This document shows positions 41,490-50,845 of a DNA stretch of 64,000 nt, in pieces. Location of the stretch: positions 66,189 through 130,188 of the forward strand of contig DXYB01000001.1 in the NCBI GenBank assembly GCA_019416065.1, written 5' to 3'. Position numbers and translations under genes: made by a program. A model generated the notes under the pieces. That model was not told the DNA's origin, did not search any database, and saw nothing but the letters and a program-made list of their open reading frames with translations. Origin of the DNA: Acidaminococcus sp. (GTDB taxonomy: Bacteria; Bacillota; Negativicutes; Acidaminococcales; Acidaminococcaceae). Each line of letters starts with the position of its first letter. The stretch's first letter is position 1.

Positions 41490-43052
41490 TTATCCTACCA
41501 CAGGACCGGCAGCGGCAATATTTTCTGTCACGTGGCCTTCAAATTTTTTCTTGAAGTTATCGTTAAACATGGTGGCCAGTTTCTTTGCCGTCGCGTCATA
41601 GGCTGCTTTATCCGCCCAGGTACTCCGGGGATTCAGCACCGTACTGGGAACATGGGGACAGGATTTAGGAATGGACACGCCAAATAGGGGCATGGTGGTC
41701 CAACCGTCTTTGCCCAGTTCCCCATCCAGTGCAGCATGAATCATGGCCCGGGTATAGGCCAATTTCATCCGGCTACCCACGCCATAGGGTCCACCATTCC
41801 ATCCAGTATTTACCAGATACACATTGGTTTCGTGCTTTTCAATCCGCTCGCCCAAAAGTTTGGCATAGGTCAAAGGCGGCAGGGGCAGGAACGGTTGCCC
41901 AAAAGCCGTGGAAAAGGTTGCCTGAGGTTCCGTGATCCCCCGTTCCGTACCGGCGACTTTGCTAGTGTACCCGGTGAGATAATGGTACATGGCCTGCTCC
42001 TTGGTCAGTTTGGAGATGGGGGGCAGCACGCCAAAAGCATCGGCTGTAAGAAAGATAATATTTTTGGGATGCCCAGCCTGACTGGGCAGAATGGCATTAG
42101 GGATATAGGTCAATGGATAGGCCACACGGGTATTTTCCGTAATGCTGCTGTCATGGAAATCTGGCACGCCGTTTTTCGGATCCACAATAACGTTTTCCAT
42201 CACGGCACCGAACCGGACTGCGTTATAAATCTCCGGCTGGCTGTCTTCGGTAAGATCAATACACTTGGCGTAGCAACCACCTTCAATATTAAATACCCCA
42301 TTGTCGCCCCAGCCGTGCTCATCATCGCCGATCAAAGAACGCTCCGGATCCGCAGATAGGGTGGTCTTGCCCGTGCCGGAAAGGCCAAAGAAGAGGGCTA
42401 CATCCCCTTTTTTGCCCACGTTGCAGGAGCAGTGCATGGTCAAAATTCCCTTGTGCGGCAAGATCCCGTTCATGACGGAGAAAATACTTTTCTTTAATTC
42501 TCCGGCATAACGGCCGCCACCGATGAGAACCACTTTTTTATCAAAGTTTAAAATAATAAAGGTTTCAGAATGGGTGCCATCCACTGCAGGATCTGCTTCC
42601 ACGTCGGGCAGGGAAATCACCGTAAAATCTTCCTGGATGGTACTTGGTTCCGTAGATTTAATAAGCAATTGGTTGATGAATACGCTCTGCCATGCCATCT
42701 GGTTAATAAATTTACAGGTAATCTGGTATTTGGGGTCGGCGCCTGCTTTTACCACATTCACATATACCCGATGGGTTTTAATGTACGCCTCGCACTTAGC
42801 ATACAATCTGTCAAAGGTCTCCTGGGAGCAGGGCTGATTGGTGACCCAATCCACTGTATCATGGGTCAGTGGCGTATCCACAATAAATTTATCTTTAGGG
42901 GATCGTCCTGTATGGGTCCCGGTCGTAACGCGCAAGGCGCCACGGTCAGAAAAGGTCCCTTCCCTATTGCGAATGGATTCTTCAATCAATTCCCGGACAC
43001 TTAAATCACATACTGCTTCTTTTGCTTCCGCCAATAATCCAGCACTGATCAT
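41490..43052 (-). CDS. pckA: Phosphoenolpyruvate carboxykinase (ATP)
   Basis: About 520 residues. The P-loop is FFGLSGTGKTTLS, TGTHTGRSPKDKFIV binds substrate, and IGDDEHGWGDNGVFNIEGGCYAKCIDL and the GGPYGVGSRMKL motif hold metal and nucleotide. It interconverts oxaloacetate and PEP with ATP, feeding gluconeogenesis or making ATP from PEP carboxylation. The start at MISAGLLAEAK has an AGGGAG at 12 bases; an ATG nine codons upstream lacks a site. Confidence 0.95.
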   Translation of the reverse strand: MISAGLLAEAKEAVCDLSVRELIEESIRNREGTFSDRGALRVTTGTHTGRSPKDKFIVDTPLTHDTVDWVTNQPCSQETFDRLYAKCEAYIKTHRVYVNVVKAGADPKYQITCKFINQMAWQSVFINQLLIKSTEPSTIQEDFTVISLPDVEADPAVDGTHSETFIILNFDKKVVLIGGGRYAGELKKSIFSVMNGILPHKGILTMHCSCNVGKKGDVALFFGLSGTGKTTLSADPERSLIGDDEHGWGDNGVFNIEGGCYAKCIDLTEDSQPEIYNAVRFGAVMENVIVDPKNGVPDFHDSSITENTRVAYPLTYIPNAILPSQAGHPKNIIFLTADAFGVLPPISKLTKEQAMYHYLTGYTSKVAGTERGITEPQATFSTAFGQPFLPLPPLTYAKLLGERIEKHETNVYLVNTGWNGGPYGVGSRMKLAYTRAMIHAALDGELGKDGWTTMPLFGVSIPKSCPHVPSTVLNPRSTWADKAAYDATAKKLATMFNDNFKKKFEGHVTENIAAAGPVVG

Positions 43053-43113
43053 TCTAACATTACTCTCCCTCTCATCCATTTTGAGCCACAGCCCGATTGC
43101 TTGCTATATCTTC

Positions 43114-43142
43114 ATTATAAATGATTTCCCCCAGGTTTACAA
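43114..43142 (-). promoter_or_regulatory. Promoter of pckA
   Basis: TTGTAA (43137-43142) and TATAAT (43114-43119) with a 17-base spacer on the minus strand. Confidence 0.65.
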
Positions 43143-43186
43143 CTACGCAATTCAGAAAATTGTGAGTGTACCGATAAAAGTAAATA

Positions 43187-43217
43187 CAAAAAGGAATGTG
43201 CCCTTTGACACATTCCT
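43187..43217 (-). terminator. Intrinsic terminator after the acyl-CoA dehydrogenase gene
   Basis: AGGAATGTG pairs with CACATTCCT around an eight-base loop, followed by TTTTTG on the minus strand. Confidence 0.85.
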
Positions 43218-43236
43218 CTATAGTTCTTTTGTTGTA

Positions 43237-44370
43237 TTAATACAGAATTTTATTGGCAATAACCGTCCGCTGGATCTGGTTGGTGCCTTCGTAGATTTGG
43301 AGGATCTTAGCATCCCGCATTTTCTTTTCCATGGGATAATCTTTCATGTAGCCATAGCCGCCCATGATCTGTACCGCATCGGTAGCGACTTCCATCGCTA
43401 CATCGGACGCATAGCATTTGCTCATGGCTGCTTCTTTGCCAAATTCCATCCCCTGATCCCGCATCCAGCAAGCTTTTTGTACCAAGAGACGCGCTGTAGC
43501 CACTTTCATGGCCATGTCCGCCACCATGCCTTGCACCATCTGGAAGGAAGCAATGGGCTGGCCAAACTGCCGGCGTTCCCGGGCGTAATGGGATGCAATA
43601 TCCAGGCAGGATTGTGCCAGGCCAACGGCGACTGCCGCTACAAAAGGACGAGCACTATCCAGCGTATTCATGGCAATGCGGAAGCCCTGGCCTTCCCGAC
43701 CTACCCGCATGGATTCAGGAACCACTACGTCTTCCAAAATCAATTCACAGGTATTGGAAGGACGAATTCCCATTTTGTCTTCTTTCCGACCGACGGAAAA
43801 ACCCGGGGTATCTTTCGGAACAATGAATGCTGTCAAGCCACGAATACCACCTGTTTTACGGGTATTCGCAAACACCAGGAAGCTATCGGCAATACCGCCA
43901 TTGGTAATGAAAACTTTGTTGCCGTTTAGGACATAATGATCCCCATCCTTCACAGCTTTAGTGGAAACAGCACCAGCATCGCTGCCTGCCCCTGGTTCAG
44001 TCAAAGCAAATGCAGCCAGCTTCCCATCATTCAGGAGGTCACACTGGTATTTTTTCTGTTCATCATTGCCTGCCAGCAAAATCGGATAGGATGCCAGTGC
44101 ATTGGCGGCAATGGAAGTGGCTATCCCGGCACAGCCTTTGCCCAATTCCTCATAAATCGTGGCAATCGTAATGCTGTCGAGACCAGGACCGCCGTATTCT
44201 TCCGGTACGACCAGATTCAGCAGTCCCATATCGCCGGCTTTCTGGAAAATCTCCGGTCTGGCTTTGTTTTCCCGATCCATTTCTTCCGTGTAGGGAACGA
44301 CTTCTTTATCTACAAAGTCCTTCACCATGGCCTGCAGTTCCAGTGCCTCTTCGTTTAATGCGAAATCCAT
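43237..44370 (-). CDS. Short-chain acyl-CoA dehydrogenase
   Basis: 377 residues of the flavin acyl-CoA dehydrogenase family: AAFALTEPGAGSDAGAVSTKA, YVLNGNKVFITNGG, the ACAD signature QIMGGYGYMKDYPMEK, and the catalytic glutamate in LQIYEGTNQIQRT. It resembles butyryl-CoA dehydrogenases that reduce crotonyl-CoA with electron-transferring flavoprotein, but no etfAB is adjacent, so substrate and partner are open. Own terminator; start ATG preceded by GGAGGA. Confidence 0.9.
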   Translation of the reverse strand: MDFALNEEALELQAMVKDFVDKEVVPYTEEMDRENKARPEIFQKAGDMGLLNLVVPEEYGGPGLDSITIATIYEELGKGCAGIATSIAANALASYPILLAGNDEQKKYQCDLLNDGKLAAFALTEPGAGSDAGAVSTKAVKDGDHYVLNGNKVFITNGGIADSFLVFANTRKTGGIRGLTAFIVPKDTPGFSVGRKEDKMGIRPSNTCELILEDVVVPESMRVGREGQGFRIAMNTLDSARPFVAAVAVGLAQSCLDIASHYARERRQFGQPIASFQMVQGMVADMAMKVATARLLVQKACWMRDQGMEFGKEAAMSKCYASDVAMEVATDAVQIMGGYGYMKDYPMEKKMRDAKILQIYEGTNQIQRTVIANKILY

Positions 44371-44436
44371 AGGGTTCCTCCTGTATTGTTGTTTTTTGGT
44401 TTTTGTCTTTCTATTTAGTTAAATAATGAAATAATT

Positions 44437-44883
44437 TTACCACTTTTGCGGAATTTCGTCAAAATGCCCGATCACGAACATGGTTCCTGTTAGGTCCACC
44501 ATTTTACGCCCCATATGGTCAAATTCTTCCACCCGTACCACCAAGGTAGAATGTCCTGCATGAACTAAGTAGGCCTTGGCCAGGATGTTTTCTTTTTCCA
44601 TGGTGTTTCGGATAAAATTAATGGAACTGGAGAGGGTTACCACCTTGCAGCCAATGCTGTAGCCCACCACGCCCATGGCTGAATCCGCCAGGGTAAACAA
44701 GGCCCCACCATGAACCGCGCCATAGCGATTGCCATGGATGGCAGGATCCGTATGCATCACCATTTCACAATAGCCACATTCCACTTTAGACAATTTGATG
44801 GCTGCCACATTCATAAAATGGTTGTCCGCCATTTTTTTCTCCATCCAGGCTGGGATTTCTTTCGCAGTTAACAAAGTATCCAC
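44437..44883 (-). CDS. PaaI-type hotdog thioesterase
   Basis: 148 residues with a hotdog fold. The catalytic region is GNRYGAVHGGALFTLADSAMG with the HGG motif, and SSINFIRNTMEKENI and MVDLTGTMFVIG are conserved. Such enzymes hydrolyse acyl-CoA thioesters, often aromatic. It lies 3 bases downstream of the 3D-domain gene and about 65 bases upstream of the acyl-CoA dehydrogenase. Confidence 0.85.
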   Translation of the reverse strand: MDTLLTAKEIPAWMEKKMADNHFMNVAAIKLSKVECGYCEMVMHTDPAIHGNRYGAVHGGALFTLADSAMGVVGYSIGCKVVTLSSSINFIRNTMEKENILAKAYLVHAGHSTLVVRVEEFDHMGRKMVDLTGTMFVIGHFDEIPQKW

Positions 44884-44886
44884 TCC

Positions 44887-45480
44887 TTACCATATATACA
44901 CAAGTACCCGCCGACGGCCCCATTCCAGCGCCTGTCCGCGGTTGTCAAAAGCCAGGTCAATCAGGTTACCCCGAATGGCAGAGCCAATATCGGCAGCTAC
45001 CCCTTTCCCATAGCCCATAATATACATTTTTGTTCCTAATGGGATCAGTACCGGATCTACCGCTACGATGCCTCGCTGCATGATGGCGCCAGTATAGGTA
45101 ATCCCCGTTACCCCCGGATCGCTGGGACTATATTCAGTACTTTCCATTACCCAGCGTTTACGATAATGGCCAAAATCCAGTCCGCTTTTTTTACTCATCA
45201 GGTTATACACCGACCAGGTTACAATTCCGGTCTGCGGTTTACGATATTTTTTCTGAAACTTTTTGACAGCTTGTTCTGTTCCTTTTCCAAATTCGCCATC
45301 CACACTGTCATCGTATAAATGTAGTTCTGACAGCATGGCCTGAACTTCTTCCACTCGCTGCCCCTTCATCCCCAGTTTGGCCACGGGCTTTGCCGCAGCC
45401 AAACCAAAGGAGGGAAGAAAAAGGAGCAAGAAGAAAGTCAGAAGCAGGAACCCTACCGTCTTTCGGTGCACTGCTTCCAC
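44887..45480 (-). CDS. Secreted peptidoglycan-binding and 3D domain protein
   Basis: 197 residues: signal peptide (GFLLLTFFLLLFLPSFGLAA), a PG_binding_1 repeat (GMKGQRVEEVQAMLSELHLYDDSVDGEFGKGTEQAVKKFQKKY), and a 3D domain with its aspartates (VDPVLIPLGTKMYIMGYG, AADIGSAIRGNLIDLAFDN). 3D domains form the catalytic core of lytic transglycosylase-like MltA/Rpf barrels. The start is GTG with an AAGGAG six bases upstream. It may remodel wall in the periplasm. Confidence 0.88.
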   Translation of the reverse strand: MEAVHRKTVGFLLLTFFLLLFLPSFGLAAAKPVAKLGMKGQRVEEVQAMLSELHLYDDSVDGEFGKGTEQAVKKFQKKYRKPQTGIVTWSVYNLMSKKSGLDFGHYRKRWVMESTEYSPSDPGVTGITYTGAIMQRGIVAVDPVLIPLGTKMYIMGYGKGVAADIGSAIRGNLIDLAFDNRGQALEWGRRRVLVYIW

Positions 45481-45506
45481 GTCTCCTTCCTCAGCATATT
45501 GCTGTA

Positions 45507-47414
45507 TTACAGTATGTTGTTCTTATAGTCTTCGTAAAGTTTTTCCAGGACTTCCATTTTTTTATCCAGTTCCAGTTCCAAATCAGAAGCCTTGTCAAGG
45601 TCTCCCTCATGGAATGCTTTAGCGATTCGAGTAAACAGGCTGGTAGACGTATCCGTATCCTTAGCGATTTCTACCCGCATGGCTTGTACCTGCTGCCATA
45701 CGCCATCATCCCAGGCTGTACTTTCTTCAGCGGCTGCTTTTTTCATGGCCACGATCTTGTCCCGGTAATTGGGAATCACGTGAGTTAACAGCTCCGTTTG
45801 CCAGCGGAGCAAAGCCCCTGCCACAAAAGATTTCAAGTACAGCGGTTTGATAATATCCCCACGGGTCAGCACAGCGACCTTTTCAGGATATAGATCAATG
45901 GCCTTGCAGTTTTCCCACACCGTCGCTGGCGGTTTGCCGAAATAGGCATCCCGTTCCTTATCGGTATAGTCTTCAAACACATCATCCTCAGAACGATATT
46001 CCCGGTCTTTTTCCAGGTAGTAGGCCTCTTCTCCAGATTTTTTGGACAGTTCCGCACACAATTCTTCGGTGCTCTTGCCGGAGCGTAAAACGGCTTCAAT
46101 CCCATCCAGTGCCGCCATATAGAACCCGGCAAGGGCCATATAGGTATTGGTGAAGGGGTTGGGCGCACGCATTTCAAAACGGGTGGCTTTGGGATTATTC
46201 ACATCCCGGATAAGACCTGCCAGGATGGTACGGTTCCGGGATGGCAGATCCGGGGCCTTGCCCAGGCTGGTAACGATACAAATCGGCGCTTCAAATCCAG
46301 GTTTCAGCCGTTTAAAGGCATCAATGGTGCAAGAACAGATGGGATTCAGTACTTCATAGTTTTTCAATACACCCATCAAAGCTCCATATCCTATAGCAGA
46401 TAGAAAATCTTTGTGCATATCTTCTGGGCTCATCAGGTTGAAGAACTTACCATCTTTGGTTACACAACCCATACCTATATGGGTGTGTTCCCCATCACCG
46501 GCAACACCCACGATGGGTTTTGCCAGGAAGGACACTTCCAATCCATTGGCACGGAAGATTTCTTTCACCAGATTACGTACCAGGATTTCGTTATCGGCAG
46601 CTTGTACGCCGTTGGTAGAGAACTTCCAGTCAATTTCCAGCTGTTCGTTCACGTGGGTCATATTGCCGTTCATGTCCAGCTGCCCCCGGATACCGCCCAC
46701 TTCTTTATGGCCCATCTCCGGTTCCAGCCCATAAAAGCCCAGCACTTCCACGGCTTGTTCCAAGGCAGTCCGCACGTTGCCGCGGGTTCTGGCCCAGTAC
46801 TGTTCCTGCATGATCTGGGAAGAGGACAAGGCCATCGTGGATACGCTTTCTGTCGGTGTTTTAACCCAAAATTCCAATTCCGTAGCACAGGTGAAAGTCA
46901 CTTTTTCAATATCTTTCGGGCTCACCGGCAAGCCAGAAACGGAGCCGGTCTTTTTCATAGCTGCCAGCGTCGCATCTGCCACATATTCCAATGTCCTATG
47001 CAGGATATAGCGGGAATCCACAAATTCCCCGTTATGTTCCAAGAAGCAGGGGACACGCAGGGTTCCCACCATTTTCCCAGTCTCCGGGTCAATGTGTTCC
47101 AGGTTGTAATCTACAAACCAGTTGACGGACAGATCCGCCACCATATCCACCCGGGCATCGTGTAAAGACGCTACGCCTGGCAGCACAACAGAAGATCCGT
47201 CAGTCTGGGCGGTATGGTGATACAGCATGGTATCCATATCATCTAAAAAGGCTTTGATAGGCACTTTTTCGTCCGTATCATTGCCGGCAAAGTCGATCCC
47301 CATAAAGGAAACAAATCGGATCTCAGGATGCGCCCCCAGCAGATCTTTCAGCGTATCCGGCGTCAGTTCGCAAGGTTTAATGACATACAGTAAATCCTTT
47401 TGGTACATGGCCAT
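45507..47414 (-). CDS. Glutamine synthetase family protein, long form
   Basis: About 635 residues. The GS beta-grasp is in the N-terminus, and the catalytic domain shows CATELEFWV, EPEMGHKEVGGIRGQLDMN, VGVAGDGEHTHIGMG and RFEMRAPNPFTNTYMALAGF in the place of the GSI motifs. About 200 C-terminal residues are predicted helical and extra to GSI (435-470 residues). It should form glutamine from glutamate and ammonia with ATP, but class and possible gamma-glutamyl-amide role are uncertain. The start ATG has AAGGAG eight bases upstream. Confidence 0.82.
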   Translation of the reverse strand: MAMYQKDLLYVIKPCELTPDTLKDLLGAHPEIRFVSFMGIDFAGNDTDEKVPIKAFLDDMDTMLYHHTAQTDGSSVVLPGVASLHDARVDMVADLSVNWFVDYNLEHIDPETGKMVGTLRVPCFLEHNGEFVDSRYILHRTLEYVADATLAAMKKTGSVSGLPVSPKDIEKVTFTCATELEFWVKTPTESVSTMALSSSQIMQEQYWARTRGNVRTALEQAVEVLGFYGLEPEMGHKEVGGIRGQLDMNGNMTHVNEQLEIDWKFSTNGVQAADNEILVRNLVKEIFRANGLEVSFLAKPIVGVAGDGEHTHIGMGCVTKDGKFFNLMSPEDMHKDFLSAIGYGALMGVLKNYEVLNPICSCTIDAFKRLKPGFEAPICIVTSLGKAPDLPSRNRTILAGLIRDVNNPKATRFEMRAPNPFTNTYMALAGFYMAALDGIEAVLRSGKSTEELCAELSKKSGEEAYYLEKDREYRSEDDVFEDYTDKERDAYFGKPPATVWENCKAIDLYPEKVAVLTRGDIIKPLYLKSFVAGALLRWQTELLTHVIPNYRDKIVAMKKAAAEESTAWDDGVWQQVQAMRVEIAKDTDTSTSLFTRIAKAFHEGDLDKASDLELELDKKMEVLEKLYEDYKNNIL

Positions 47415-47661
47415 AGTAGTGCTCCTTTCCTCTATCAGACCGTTAGTAGTAGCTATCTTATGGATCAACTACATGGGCATATTATAGCACAGGGGAATTT
47501 ATTTGCCTAGAGGAAAAAGCACTTTTTTCGAATATTTTTCATGTTTATTTTTTTATTGTTCGAATTCTATCTGTTTTATCCGTAATTTTTAGAGTTTATA
47601 TTGTCTTATATCGTTGTTTGTAGTTTAAACTCCGAACTTTACTAAGGTAAATTTCTTGGTT
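47415..47661. promoter_or_regulatory. AT-rich intergenic region upstream of glutamine synthetase
   Basis: A TATAAT -10 on the minus strand (47481-47486) lies about 65 bases before the start codon. Upstream, two TTCGAA sites (47527-47532 and 47559-47564) stand 32 bases apart in very AT-rich DNA, about three helical turns. They are candidate binding sites for a regulator; no known consensus (GlnR, TnrA) is evident. Confidence 0.4.
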
Positions 47662-48486
47662 TCATTTGGAAAAAGACGGCGACACAATTTCAATTTCATA
47701 AAAGAGCCGGGATATTTTTCCAATCACCCGTTTACCCGTAAGAGAAGAAGGCATCTGATTCGTAAGAACCACCAAGACATAGGGATGCTGGGGAAAAAGA
47801 AATATCCCTGCATCATTTTCTACGCCTGCCAGATCCCCACACTTGTGGGCCAAGGGCACGTCATCCGGTAAATACCGCTGCAACCGCTCGCCTTGCTGTT
47901 GGTGCTGCAAAAGGCGCAGCATAAAAGCGCTGGCACTCTTGCTAACAAGGGCTCCTTGATAAATTCGGGTTAACAATACCCCCAAATCATCGGCGGCAAT
48001 CCAGTTATCCTCTCCCCGCTTTTTTGCCGCGTCATCCATCATCTTGCGGCCAAAATGAGCCGCCCGCAGGTGGAGCACTTCTCCCAGGCGATTGACGTTT
48101 TCCCTGCCAACCAAGGTAAGTAGTTTATTGGTAGCTTCGTTATCACTTATAATGACCATCAGCGTAGCTAGTTCTTGCAGGGAAAAACGATGCCCTGCTT
48201 CCAGCTCCTTCAAGATACCATCACCGACAGTCAGGTCTTCTTTGGTAAGGAGCAGGCGGTCTGTCAGAGAATACTTCCCCGCCTCCACCTTTCGCAATAG
48301 CTCTGCCAAGAGCAAAATTTTAATGGTGCTGGCGGACAAAAATGCGCAGGCCCCGTTGTATGAGAACCTGCGCCCTTGCCTAAGGTCACGGAAACAGACG
48401 GCAATCTTGCCGCCTGTTTCTTTTTCCAGTTTTTCTATCCGCGCGGTCACCACTGCCTGTTGCCTAGGCCAATCCAGCTTTTTCAT
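47662..48486 (-). CDS. SxxK serine hydrolase (class A beta-lactamase-like) without signal peptide
   Basis: 274 residues. SxxK is S53-T-I-K56, SDN is S114-D-N116, and the KTG box reads HKCG (213-216). The acidic omega-loop ExxLN is not visible. The start MKKLDWPRQQ has no hydrophobic signal, so the protein is probably cytoplasmic. The family includes beta-lactamases and peptidases; in this operon with a dipeptidase and Ala-Glu epimerase a peptide or muropeptide hydrolase is a reasonable guess. Confidence 0.78.
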   Translation of the reverse strand: MKKLDWPRQQAVVTARIEKLEKETGGKIAVCFRDLRQGRRFSYNGACAFLSASTIKILLLAELLRKVEAGKYSLTDRLLLTKEDLTVGDGILKELEAGHRFSLQELATLMVIISDNEATNKLLTLVGRENVNRLGEVLHLRAAHFGRKMMDDAAKKRGEDNWIAADDLGVLLTRIYQGALVSKSASAFMLRLLQHQQQGERLQRYLPDDVPLAHKCGDLAGVENDAGIFLFPQHPYVLVVLTNQMPSSLTGKRVIGKISRLFYEIEIVSPSFSK

Positions 48487-48523
48487 ACAGCCTCCTACCT
48501 ATCAAACAGTGCGAAACTCACGC

Positions 48524-49705
48524 TTATGCCATCAGTTTCAGCACATAGCCGCAAATTAGTCCGGCAAAATTTCCGATGGCAGCTCCCAAAACGCCCATGA
48601 GAACCCCAATCCCGGCATAGGAAGCATCATAGGCACTAGCAACAATCGGGGCAGACGCAGCACCGCCGATATTGGCTAGAGAAGCCGTGGAAACCATGCA
48701 CAAATCCCAGTGAAACATCTTGCTGAGAACAAACATCAGCACCACATGGACCACCAGGATAAAGAAACCATACACCACCCACATAGGCGCAGCCAATAGA
48801 TCCGTTACGCTGGCCGTAGACGCTAAGAGCGAAACAACAGCATACAAATACACGTTAGAAAGTTCTTCTACCGCAGGAACCCGTCCCAGCGGCGTCATAG
48901 CGCAAATCAGCCCTAGGATGGTCACAAAAACCGTGGTCATAGTGCCTTTATCAAACATGGCAAGCCCTACCCCTTTAAGCATGGTATTTAAGCTGCCGCC
49001 TACTTGCTGGGAAATAGCGGATACCAAAAGAGAAATCCCAATGAGGAAAATCCAGTCTGCCGCTGAGGCAGAACGTTTTTCCTTGGCAACTTCAGCTGCT
49101 GCCGCATCGGCTACGGCCTGCAGTTTGCTGGTATCTGCCTTCACGGCATCATTCCACTTTTTAGAATAGCGCACCATAAGCAGCAGCAGCGCAATCCATA
49201 CAGAATAGCATACGGTATCAAGTGCCAACGCACAGCTATAAGCGCCTGCGTCCACCGGAAGTGCTGCCTGCATGGCGGCCATATTGGCACTACCGCCCAC
49301 CCAGGAAGCATAGAGGGCCGCTACCGCGCCCCAGGTATCCTTGCCCAGGAATCCTTTAAAGATAGGATAGCCGATAACAAAACCGGCAAACAAGGTAATG
49401 GAGCAGCCCAGAAAAATAGCCACCATTCGTCCGCCCAGTTTAGCCAATTTGCGGAAATCGCAGCGCAGCAGCATCACAAAAATCATGGCATATAAAAGAT
49501 TATTCTTTAAAACGCCGTACGCTGCAGATACTCCCTTGGACTGGTACAGACCCAGTGTACAAAAAATCATATTCAATACGTAGATCCACACCAAAGGCGG
49601 CACGATATTAAAAATTTTCCATTTGGAATACTTTTCTAAGGCCAATAACCCACCGGCCAGAAACATTAAAAAGGCAATATAGGTAAATCCATTGGTAATG
49701 ACCAT
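48524..49705 (-). CDS. DUF819 family membrane protein (putative transporter)
   Basis: 393 residues with about ten hydrophobic segments and the DUF819 signature (VAALYASWVGGSANMAAMQ; SLANIGGAASAPIVASAYD). The two GG(S/A)AN/AP turns in inverted halves are typical of permeases. The substrate is not established. Its place between an epimerase and a serine hydrolase suggests uptake of a peptide or amino-acid product. Confidence 0.82.
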   Translation of the reverse strand: MVITNGFTYIAFLMFLAGGLLALEKYSKWKIFNIVPPLVWIYVLNMIFCTLGLYQSKGVSAAYGVLKNNLLYAMIFVMLLRCDFRKLAKLGGRMVAIFLGCSITLFAGFVIGYPIFKGFLGKDTWGAVAALYASWVGGSANMAAMQAALPVDAGAYSCALALDTVCYSVWIALLLLMVRYSKKWNDAVKADTSKLQAVADAAAAEVAKEKRSASAADWIFLIGISLLVSAISQQVGGSLNTMLKGVGLAMFDKGTMTTVFVTILGLICAMTPLGRVPAVEELSNVYLYAVVSLLASTASVTDLLAAPMWVVYGFFILVVHVVLMFVLSKMFHWDLCMVSTASLANIGGAASAPIVASAYDASYAGIGVLMGVLGAAIGNFAGLICGYVLKLMA

Positions 49706-49732
49706 CTTCCTCTCCCCTTTCCTTAGATGGTT

Positions 49733-50830
49733 CTACTCTTCGTCCAGATACCGGATTCCCTGGATGCCGGTGACACCTAGGCCCGGTGCATCGCTGACAG
49801 TAATGGTTTTTTCGTTAAAAATGGCGCCGCCCTGCACAGGATCTTCGGAGCACAATACAGGGCCGTCCAAATCCACTTTGGTAATGATGCTCCGGGCACA
49901 GGCCAGATGAACGGCAGCGTTCACGCTGACCTTCGCTTCCAGCATGCAACCGATCATGCACTCCACACCACAGACTTCTGCCAGTGTGGCAATTTTCAAA
50001 GCGTTCGTCAGCCCGCCACACTTCATCAATTTGATATTAATCAAATCCGCCGCTCTGCGTTGCACGACTTCCAGGGCATCTTCCACGGAAAATACGCTTT
50101 CGTCCGCAAGTACCGGCACATAGGAGCGCTCTGTCACATATTTCAGTCCCTCTAGGTCACGGGCAGGGACGGGTTGCTCCACCAGTTCAATATCCAGGCC
50201 TTGTTCCTGCATCTGGTTTAATAACCGCACCGCTTGTTTGGGATTCCAGGCTTGGTTGGCATCAATCCGGATGCGAACATTCGCTCCTACGGCCTTTCGC
50301 ACTGCTGCAAGCCTTGCCACATCAAGGGCGGGATCTACTCCCACCTTGACTTTCAGTGTATCATAACCCCGTTTTACAGCGGTAATGGCATCTTTTGCCA
50401 TTTCTTCTGGTGCATTAACACTGATGGTCAAATCCGTAACGATCTGATTCCGAGAGCCGCCCAACATTTTGTACACAGGAATTCCGTAATGCTTCCCGTA
50501 CAAATCCCACAGGGCAATATCCGCCGCCGCTTTGGCTGAGCTATTATGCACCAGGGATTTCTGCACGTCCCTGGTCAAAGTCTCAAATTCATCCACATCC
50601 CGGCCCAGCAAGGTTTTGTTAAGATGGTCCTGAAAAGCGCCCAAGATGGCCCCTGTAGTGTCCCCAGTGATGACACCAGTAGGAGGCGCCTCCCCAAAGC
50701 CCACTTCTCCAGAATCCGTATGGATTTCCACAATCACATCTTCCACACTGTCCACCCGCCGCAGGGCCGTTTTAAACGGCACCCGCAGCGGAACAGAAAT
50801 GCGTCCCAGACGCACTTTGGTAATTTTCAT
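49733..50830 (-). CDS. Enolase-superfamily dipeptide epimerase (L-Ala-D/L-Glu epimerase type)
   Basis: 365 residues, muconate-lactonizing subgroup. The catalytic KxK lies in YDTLKVKVGVD, metal ligands in RIDANQAWNP, LVEQPVPA and VLADESVF, and the second catalytic lysine in LINIKLMKCGG. It likely interconverts L-Ala-D-Glu and L-Ala-L-Glu or related dipeptides, a step in recycling of murein peptides. It lies 15 bases after pepV, whose dipeptidase activity would follow. Confidence 0.88.
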   Translation of the reverse strand: MKITKVRLGRISVPLRVPFKTALRRVDSVEDVIVEIHTDSGEVGFGEAPPTGVITGDTTGAILGAFQDHLNKTLLGRDVDEFETLTRDVQKSLVHNSSAKAAADIALWDLYGKHYGIPVYKMLGGSRNQIVTDLTISVNAPEEMAKDAITAVKRGYDTLKVKVGVDPALDVARLAAVRKAVGANVRIRIDANQAWNPKQAVRLLNQMQEQGLDIELVEQPVPARDLEGLKYVTERSYVPVLADESVFSVEDALEVVQRRAADLINIKLMKCGGLTNALKIATLAEVCGVECMIGCMLEAKVSVNAAVHLACARSIITKVDLDGPVLCSEDPVQGGAIFNEKTITVSDAPGLGVTGIQGIRYLDEE

Positions 50831-50845
50831 GGTATGCCTTCTTCC

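Noticed and set aside
42838..43929. 363-codon plus-strand open frame across pckA and the acyl-CoA dehydrogenase gene
   Set aside because: It is antisense to two well-conserved proteins, has no recognisable domain and spans a terminator and a promoter.
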